Source: DMER64 sp041652255 (GTDB lineage: Bacteria > Bacteroidota > Bacteroidia > Bacteroidales > UBA932). From it: DNA of 29,466 bases. The position numbers and the translations under genes are program-made. The notes beneath the pieces were generated by a model. The model saw only the letters and a list, made by a program, of their open reading frames with translations, was not told where the DNA came from and ran no database searches. Positions 24,086 through 29,466 of the stretch are shown here, in pieces. Location of the stretch: assembly GCA_041652255.1 (NCBI GenBank), contig JBAZHT010000015.1, positions 1 to 29,466 of the forward strand, read 5' to 3'. Numbering within the stretch: position 1 is the stretch's first letter; each line of letters begins with the position of its first letter.

Positions 24086-25804
24086 TTACGATTTTATCTC
24101 CATTATGGACTCGGAAACATTGATTACATAATCCCCTACCCGCTCACATTCGGCAATAATGTCCATAAAATACACACCGGTAAGGTAATCGTACTGACTT
24201 TTCCCGAGATTCAACAAATTGCCTTCCCGGAGCATGTCCCTGTATTTGTTGATGTCTTTCTCGGCATCGTAGGCATTTTCAATATTGTTGAGTTTTGTAT
24301 ATCCGGCCTTCAGGTTTTCTATCATTACAGCAAACGCCTTATCAATCAGGTCAAACATATTCAGCACATTTTTGATCATCTGTTCGTCAAAAACGACATT
24401 GTTGAGGCGTTTTCGCTGCATGATGCGGGCCAAATTGTAAGCCGAATCCCCCATACTTTCCATTTCTCCGATGATCTTATACATAGCCTGTATCCGTCTT
24501 CCGGATTCGGAGCTGATCTCTTCTTCTCCTATCTGGCTCATGTATTCCGCTATTTCAAATTCAATTTTATCCGTCACTTCCTCGTAATAGGATATCTTTT
24601 TGAAAAGGACATCAAATTCTTCATCATTTGCCTGCGTCAGGGCACTGCGCACAAATGAATACTGCCTCATGATGATGTCCCCGTAATGAATAATCTCCTG
24701 TTTTGCCTGATCCAAAGACAATTCTGCAGTACTGAGCAAACCTCCCTGGATAAACTTGAGCCTGAATTTTTCTTCTTCCTTCGGATTTTTGATAACGTAA
24801 GTCACCACTTTAACCAACAATGGAGTAAATCCAACCAGGAGTAAAGTATTGGTTACATTAAACATGGTATGAAGCAGGGATACGGCATAAAGCATGGATA
24901 CCGAAGAAGCTTCGGGGTCTGCTGCCTGCGCTACGGGAATAAAAGGATCTGCAGCTCCCAGTCCTGTAATTATTGTCCCTACCAGTTTTAAAAATGGTCT
25001 GAATAAGATCAAGACCCATAAAACGCCGAAAAGGTTAAAGAAAGTATGTGCCAGGGCCGCTCGTTTGGCTGAAACATTCCCCACGGAAGCAGCTATATTG
25101 GCCGTAATGGTAGTTCCTATGTTTTCTCCCAGCACCAGTGCAGCGGCCATTTCAAAAGGGATCCACCCGAAATTAACCATAACCAGGGTCAGGGCCATTG
25201 TAGCACTTGAAGATTGTAGAACAATGGTCATTACTGTACCAATTCCGACAAAGATCAATATAGACCAGAATCCCCAGTCGGTCAGCGATTGCAAAAAAGC
25301 CAAAGTTTCCGGATTTGAACGCAGATCGGGTACGGATTCTTTCATGAATGTCAATCCCAGGAAAAGCAGTGCAAACCCGATCACCATTTCCCCCATATTC
25401 TTTCTTTTCTGCCGTTTGGACATTGTTAAAATAAATCCCAGAGCTATCAGGGGTATGGACAGAATGGATATATCGGCTTTAAATCCCAGCAGGGATACGA
25501 TCCATGCCGTAACGGTGGTCCCAATATTGGCTCCCATGATAACGCCTATGGCTTGCGCCAGGGATAACAGTCCGGCATTCACAAAACTCACTACCATTAC
25601 GGTAGTTGCACTGGAAGACTGTATGACTGCCGTAATAAATATCCCGGTAAGGACTCTTTTAAAAGAATTTGAGGTCATTGAAGCCAGAAAGCCGCGTAAT
25701 CCGTCACCCGCGACCTTTTGTAAGGATTCGCTCATGAGCGTCATCCCGTAAAGAAAAAGACCTAATGAACCTGCAAGATTGAGAATTTGTAATACAGTAT
25801 TCAT
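24086..25804 (-). CDS. Na+/phosphate cotransporter (NptA/PNaS family) with C-terminal PhoU-like domain
   Basis: The 572-residue inner-membrane protein would take up inorganic phosphate with sodium. The membrane part (about 1-330) contains the duplicated signature of the family: VIQSSSATTVMVVSFVNAGLL with GANIGTTVTAW, and VLQSSSATMALTLVMVNFGWI with GENIGTTITANIA. The rest (about 345-560) is helical and PhoU-like, with repeated YNLARIMQRKR and ECERVGDYVINVSE patterns. It is the first gene of an apparent operon with serS and ruvC. The phosphate substrate is inferred from the family. Confidence 0.93.
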   Translation of the reverse strand: MNTVLQILNLAGSLGLFLYGMTLMSESLQKVAGDGLRGFLASMTSNSFKRVLTGIFITAVIQSSSATTVMVVSFVNAGLLSLAQAIGVIMGANIGTTVTAWIVSLLGFKADISILSIPLIALGFILTMSKRQKRKNMGEMVIGFALLFLGLTFMKESVPDLRSNPETLAFLQSLTDWGFWSILIFVGIGTVMTIVLQSSSATMALTLVMVNFGWIPFEMAAALVLGENIGTTITANIAASVGNVSAKRAALAHTFFNLFGVLWVLILFRPFLKLVGTIITGLGAADPFIPVAQAADPEASSVSMLYAVSLLHTMFNVTNTLLLVGFTPLLVKVVTYVIKNPKEEEKFRLKFIQGGLLSTAELSLDQAKQEIIHYGDIIMRQYSFVRSALTQANDEEFDVLFKKISYYEEVTDKIEFEIAEYMSQIGEEEISSESGRRIQAMYKIIGEMESMGDSAYNLARIMQRKRLNNVVFDEQMIKNVLNMFDLIDKAFAVMIENLKAGYTKLNNIENAYDAEKDINKYRDMLREGNLLNLGKSQYDYLTGVYFMDIIAECERVGDYVINVSESIMEIKS

Positions 25805-25822
25805 ACCTTAGAGATTTCACTG

Positions 25823-25830
25823 CAAAGATG
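25823..25830 (-). promoter_or_regulatory. Possible promoter -7 element of the Na/Pi-serS-ruvC operon
   Basis: Minus-strand CATCTTTG has one mismatch to TAnnTTTG and lies 18 bp upstream of the ATG at 25804. Confidence 0.35.
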
Positions 25831-25843
25831 CATTGTTTTTTTG

Positions 25844-25851
25844 TACTTTTG
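25844..25851 (+). promoter_or_regulatory. Promoter -7 element of the ThuA-GH18 gene
   Basis: TACTTTTG matches TAnnTTTG exactly and lies 20 bp upstream of the ATG at 25872. Confidence 0.45.
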
Positions 25852-25871
25852 GTTAATAAACGTTTACAATT

Positions 25872-27569
25872 ATGAACATACGCAGAATATTCCTGTTAGT
25901 TACAGGCCTGGCATCCCTGCTGACACTCCAGGCTCAAAATACACCCATAAAGGTACTGGCCTTTCACGATCCCGGGGAGAATCCTTCACATGTAGAATTT
26001 GCACAAAATGTCGTTTCTTTCTTTTCCGGTTTTAACGGCAACGGGGAGCTGATCTTTGAACATACTGCGGATCCCGGACGAATGAACGAACAAGAACTGG
26101 AAAGCATAAGTGTGATCATGATGCTCAGTCATATCCCGTTGAATAACCACCAGCAAAAAGCTTTTCAAAATTACATGGAAAACGGAGGCCGGTGGGTGGG
26201 ATTCCACCGTACAGCCTGTTACACAACCGGGAGATGGCCCTGGTTTGAGGAGTTTATTGGAGGAGTCTCCCGTGAAAGATCCGTTCTGCCCGCTCTGCCG
26301 GCAAAACTCAATACGGAAGATCCTTTGCATCCCGTATGCCGGGGAATTCCCCGTCATTTCATTGCCCCGGCCAATGAATGGCATGTTTTTTCTCCCGGAC
26401 TCCGTAACAATCCAAATGTATCCGTTCTGCTAAGCCTGGCTGCTGAATCGTTCCCGGCAGGAATTGCTCAACCCGTGAAAAGCGGTGACATTCCGGTGGC
26501 ATGGATAAACAGAAAATACAATATGGTGTACATTGGTGTAGGACATGACGGGAACAGTTTTTCGGATCCCACACAAAATCTGCTGATAAGCAATGCCCTG
26601 AAATGGTTGGTAACGCCACAAAACCCTGTAAGGGAAAAAGTAGTGGCTGCTTATGTCACATCATGGAAAGAAGCCATACCGGATCCGACTCACATCACTC
26701 ACATTAATTATGCTTTCGGACACGTTAATGATTCCTGCAACGGTATTCGGGTGGACAACCCTGAAAGGCTCCGTCAGATCGTGGCTTTGAAAGAAAAGAA
26801 ACCCTCACTGAAAGTTTTGCTTTCCATAGGAGGCTGGGGAAGCGGGCGTTTTAGCCAAATGTCGGCAAACGAGCAATACCGGGAATCTTTTGCCAAAGAC
26901 TGCCGGCGGATTGTCAATGAATTCGGCCTTGACGGGATTGATATTGACTGGGAATACCCTACAAACCCGGGGCCGGGCATTTCATTTGCTCCTGAAGACA
27001 CCCGGAATTTTACCCTTTTAATGCGTGATATCCGAAAACACCTTGATCACGGACAACTACTTACGCTGGCATCCGCGGCAAGCGGAAAATTCATAGATTT
27101 TAGATCTATAGTGGAATACGTGGATTTTGTAAACATCATGACATACGATATCGCATACCCCCCCTTTCATCATTCCGGATTGTATCCTTCATCCCTGACC
27201 GGTGATCTTTCCTGTTATGAATCGGTACTGGCTCACGTTACTGCAGGATTCCCCCTGGACCGGCTTGTCCTGGGCATTCCTTTTTACGGAAAACCTTCTC
27301 CTGATTTTCCGCAGGGAATGAACAGTTACGGCAGGCTCATTCAACTGGAAAATTATGAAAAATGCTGGGATGATATTGCCAAAGCTCCTTATTTGAAAGA
27401 CTCTACGGGAAAGATCGTATGCAATTACGACAATCCCCGTTCCATAGGATACAAATGCCGTTTTATTCATCAATACGGAATGAAAGGAGCCATGTACTGG
27501 GAATACGAAGGAGACGATGATAAAGGGTCACTCAGACAAGCTGTCTTCAACGGAATTTTCGTACCTTAG
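25872..27569 (+). CDS. Secreted ThuA-like domain fused to a GH18 chitinase-like domain
   Basis: The 565-residue exported protein has a signal peptide (MNIRRIFLLVTGLASLLTLQAQ). The first domain, about 25-245, is ThuA-like, a class I glutamine amidotransferase-like fold: IKVLAFHDP, GRWVGFHRTACY, DPLHPVCRGIP, IPVAWINRKYNMVYIGVGHD. The second, about 252-563, is a GH18 domain: VVAAYVTSWKE, HINYAFGHV, LLSIGGWGSG, the catalytic DGIDIDWEYP with Asp357, Asp359 and Glu361, NIMTYDIAY and GAMYWEYEGDD. All GH18 catalytic residues are intact, so cleavage of chitin, a chito-oligosaccharide or an N-glycan core is plausible. ThuA-like domains occur in secreted Bacteroidota sugar proteins, but their activity is poorly known. 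The next gene starts 6 bp later. Confidence 0.9.
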   Translation: MNIRRIFLLVTGLASLLTLQAQNTPIKVLAFHDPGENPSHVEFAQNVVSFFSGFNGNGELIFEHTADPGRMNEQELESISVIMMLSHIPLNNHQQKAFQNYMENGGRWVGFHRTACYTTGRWPWFEEFIGGVSRERSVLPALPAKLNTEDPLHPVCRGIPRHFIAPANEWHVFSPGLRNNPNVSVLLSLAAESFPAGIAQPVKSGDIPVAWINRKYNMVYIGVGHDGNSFSDPTQNLLISNALKWLVTPQNPVREKVVAAYVTSWKEAIPDPTHITHINYAFGHVNDSCNGIRVDNPERLRQIVALKEKKPSLKVLLSIGGWGSGRFSQMSANEQYRESFAKDCRRIVNEFGLDGIDIDWEYPTNPGPGISFAPEDTRNFTLLMRDIRKHLDHGQLLTLASAASGKFIDFRSIVEYVDFVNIMTYDIAYPPFHHSGLYPSSLTGDLSCYESVLAHVTAGFPLDRLVLGIPFYGKPSPDFPQGMNSYGRLIQLENYEKCWDDIAKAPYLKDSTGKIVCNYDNPRSIGYKCRFIHQYGMKGAMYWEYEGDDDKGSLRQAVFNGIFVP

Positions 27570-27575
27570 TATTTT

Positions 27576-28700
27576 ATGCCCTGTCCTATGATGGAATTTT
27601 TGAATTATACATTTGACCAATATCCTTCCTGTTCCGTACAGGTATCTGCATTCACTCCCGTGAAAAACGGATCCGAGTATCATATGATATTTCAAATACG
27701 GGAACCCGGAAAGCGGCAGCTCCACAAGATACAGGAAGAAGCAACTGATATTTTACATTACTGTGTACAGGAATACCTGTCCCGCGAACCATACAACAAA
27801 GCGCAACGCATCTTTGCCCGTTATTTTCTCAAAAATGCCAAAGACCAGCGTCCCCGCATACATACACGCAAGATCTTTCCGGCATCCTGCGCAATTTCCT
27901 GTATTGAGCAACCTCCTGCAAACGGGTCTCAAATTGCACTGTGGGTTTATCTGAGAGATCCGGGAACAGATACGGAAAAATATACCCATTATTGGATAAC
28001 CGAAAGGTATTGCCTGGCCGGGGATGTGTCCGGACAAACCCTGAAATTGTTGACGGATTACGAGAAATGGCTCCGTGCCAAAGGATGCTCCATGGCAGAC
28101 AATTGTTTGCGAACCTGGTTCTACATACAGGACATAGATACCAATTATACCGCATTTGCCAAATCACGTACAGACTATTTCCGCAAAATTGGTTTAAATG
28201 AACAAACACATTACATAGCCAGTACAGGTATAGAAGGCAGTAACGGCACAGATTCATCATTGGTAACCATGGATGCCTATGCTGTGGGTGGCCTGGATGC
28301 CTCCCGCATCAAATACCTGCACGGACTGTCTCATCTGAGTCCCACAAATATATACGGTGTTACCTTTGAACGCGGCGTTGCCCTTACATTTGATGACCGT
28401 CGCCAGATCCTGATCTCGGGGACCGCCAGTATTGATAAATCAGGGAACGTTCTGCATGTCAATGACATTCAGGCCCAATCCCTCAGAATGATAGAAAATG
28501 TAGAGGTACTTTTGGCAGAAGCTCAGGCTACTTTTGAAGATGTTGCCCAAATAATAATTTACCTTAGAAGAGAACAAGATTACCAACTTGTGCAGGATCT
28601 TTTTGCCAGCCGCTTCCCTGCCATTCCTACTGTTATTGTCATGGGAAAAGTCTGCCGTCCGGCCTGGCTTATTGAAATGGAGTGCATTGCCCTTACATAA
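27576..28700 (+). CDS. RidA/YjgF-superfamily protein resembling chorismatases (FkbO/Hyg5/XanB2)
   Basis: The 374-residue cytoplasmic protein has no signal peptide. Its C-terminal part (about 250-374) is RidA-like: FDDRRQILISGTASID, NVEVLLAEAQATFEDVAQIIIYLRRE and GKVCRPAWLIEMECIAL. The earlier part (ADNCLRTWFYIQDID, FAKSRTDYFRKIGL, ASTGIEG) looks like the second, related half found in chorismatases, which hydrolyse chorismate to hydroxybenzoates or dihydrodihydroxybenzoate. Length and two-part layout fit that group better than single-domain RidA deaminases (about 130 residues). The activity is inference. Starts at 27588 and 27591 are also possible. It lies 6 bp after the GH18 gene, so cotranscription is likely. 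Confidence 0.7.
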   Translation: MPCPMMEFLNYTFDQYPSCSVQVSAFTPVKNGSEYHMIFQIREPGKRQLHKIQEEATDILHYCVQEYLSREPYNKAQRIFARYFLKNAKDQRPRIHTRKIFPASCAISCIEQPPANGSQIALWVYLRDPGTDTEKYTHYWITERYCLAGDVSGQTLKLLTDYEKWLRAKGCSMADNCLRTWFYIQDIDTNYTAFAKSRTDYFRKIGLNEQTHYIASTGIEGSNGTDSSLVTMDAYAVGGLDASRIKYLHGLSHLSPTNIYGVTFERGVALTFDDRRQILISGTASIDKSGNVLHVNDIQAQSLRMIENVEVLLAEAQATFEDVAQIIIYLRREQDYQLVQDLFASRFPAIPTVIVMGKVCRPAWLIEMECIALT

Positions 28701-28794
28701 ATGAATGGCCGGCTATAAAGTCATTCTTGTGTAACTCACGAACTCACGAACAACACCAACATGTTTCTAGCAGTGGATCAGCACCATGAATTCC

Positions 28795-28868
28795 GATTGC
28801 TGCTACTACAAAGAATCAGGAGCTTTTTTGTATGCCGAAACTCCCGATTCTTTGTAGTGGCAACAATC
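28795..28868. repeat. Long imperfect inverted repeat, 28-bp arms around an 18-bp loop
   Basis: Left arm 28795-28822 and right arm 28841-28868 match at 25 of 28 positions as reverse complements. Shared cores include ACTACAAAGAATC on the left and GATTCTTTGTAGT on the right. TTCC (28791-28794) and GGAA (28870-28873) extend the pairing past a single unpaired base. The loop contains a run of six T. It lies 94 bp after the RidA-like gene and 42 bp before the hairpin array. It may be an mRNA 3' structure, a relic of a small mobile element, or part of the array locus. Between 28701 and 28794 I see only a short direct repeat, ACTCACGA twice around 28738. Confidence 0.6.
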
Positions 28869-28910
28869 TGGAAGTAACGTCAACTACATGCAAAAACCAT
28901 CTTAAACATG

Positions 28911-29300
28911 GATGAAGAACCGAAAATCCGAGTTCATCCTCAAAAACAACCCTATATGAGGATGAGTTGCCAAAATTCACAGGTTTGTCCTCAAAAACCC
29001 GCCTATATGAGGATGAGTTGCCTAAATTCACAGGTTCATCCTCAAAATCAACCCTTAATGAGGATGAGTTGCCAAAATTCACAGGTTTGTCCTCAAAAAC
29101 CCGCCTATATGAGGATGAGTTGCCAAAATTCACAGGTTTGTCCTCAAAAACAACCCTTAATGAGGATGAGTTGCCAAAATTCACAGGTTTGTCCTCAAAA
29201 ACCCGCCTATATGAGGATGAGTTGCCAAAATTCCCGGCTTCATCCTCAAAATCAGCCCTATATGAGGATGAAGAACCGGAAATCCGAGGGGTTGTTCTCA
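28911..29300 (+). repeat. Array of seven ~51-bp tandem hairpin-forming units
   Basis: Units begin at 28911 (50 bp), 28961, 29012, 29063, 29114, 29165 and 29216 (51 bp each), with a degenerate eighth from 29267. Each has a left arm (TTCATCCTCA or TTTGTCCTCA), a loop of about 15 bases, a right arm TGAGGATGAG and a linker. Interior linkers read GTTGCCAAAATTCACAG or close to it. Loops alternate between two types in strict order. The first and last units share a different linker, a 22-bp segment at 28911-28932 and 29267-29288 with one mismatch. Because 51 is a multiple of three, several frames stay open across the array, but none has a convincing start, ribosome site or family, so I treat it as non-coding. 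It is not a CRISPR array, since there are no unique spacers. Confidence 0.85.
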
Positions 29301-29466
29301 AAAAGAAGCTAAGATGTGAATGGATCGTATTGGAGAAGATGGTCCCGCTGATACAAACGACCGTTGGCCGTTGCAGGAAACGTAGGAAGGATCCTGGGTA
29401 CGGCAATTTGATAAACTTGTAAAGCGGAGTACTTTCTGAGGGAAAGTTGCCAATGCCGCTAAGTTT
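29301..29466. other. Region after the hairpin array without recognisable gene
   Basis: After the degenerate last array unit I find no gene, tRNA or promoter that I can support up to the window end. Open frames continuing out of the array end at 29312 and 29422 and look incidental. A neighbouring feature may begin beyond the edge. Confidence 0.4.

Noticed and set aside
23416..25751. Long plus-strand open frames antisense to serS and the Na/Pi transporter
   Set aside because: The minus-strand genes have full family motifs; the plus frames have none.
28911..29300. CRISPR array
   Set aside because: The units are directly tandem and nearly identical over their full length; there are no unique spacers and no cas genes.
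28816..29422. Three open reading frames across the 51-bp array (one minus strand, two plus strand)
   Set aside because: The unit length is a multiple of three and has few stop codons, so frames stay open automatically. Differences between units change amino acids in these frames while preserving stem pairing, and no start site or family is recognisable.

Overview
The window looks like chromosomal DNA of a Bacteroidota bacterium, most likely order Bacteroidales. Three things point there. Several genes are preceded by the Bacteroidota-type -7 element TAnnTTTG, usually with a very short leader. There is a TonB-dependent receptor with an N-terminal carboxypeptidase-like domain. There is also a hemerythrin/LuxR gene pair and a large Na/Pi-PhoU transporter of types common in that group. 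Genes are tightly packed, with many 4-bp ATGA stop/start overlaps. No tRNA, rRNA, CRISPR array, transposase or phage gene was seen.

Layout. (1) 57-3759: a metal-uptake-like locus. A small His-rich membrane protein and a TonB-dependent receptor on the minus strand diverge from a ZIP-family metal transporter. The intergenic region between them holds two opposed promoters and nested dyads. (2) 3806-7058: three overlapping plus-strand genes, namely a hemerythrin-domain protein, a LuxR-type regulator with a degenerate receiver, and a lipoprotein with two tandem GH53 galactanase domains. (3) 7043-11573: an ABC-F ATPase (minus) diverges from a DUF308/HdeD-like membrane protein overlapping a glycerate kinase. 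A LysM/M23 peptidase follows on the minus strand. (4) 11653-13352: a FecCD-type permease and its ATPase, without a binding protein. (5) 13452-14666: a PLP aminotransferase (minus). (6) 14825-22284: a long plus-strand run of housekeeping genes (queD, polA, GT2 glycosyltransferase, ECF sigma factor, rsmG, rpmH, PASTA protein, RluD-type pseudouridine synthase). (7) 22253-25804: a minus-strand run of Na/Pi cotransporter, serS and ruvC. (8) 25872-28700: a secreted ThuA-GH18 fusion and a RidA/chorismatase-like protein. (9) 28701-29466: no convincing gene. This stretch holds a 28-bp-arm inverted repeat and an array of seven ~51-bp units, each able to form a hairpin.

The strongest candidate for something undescribed is the 51-bp hairpin array at 28911-29300. 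Its loops alternate strictly between two types, it is bracketed by a 22-bp near-identical direct repeat, and its stem substitutions preserve pairing (as G-U wobbles) only in plus-strand RNA. Secondary points of interest are the hemerythrin/LuxR/double-GH53 operon, the ThuA-GH18 fusion beside a chorismatase-like protein, the loss of proofreading-exonuclease residues in PolA, and the candidate operators around the TonB/ZIP locus. All functions are assigned by reading motifs; no database search was run.
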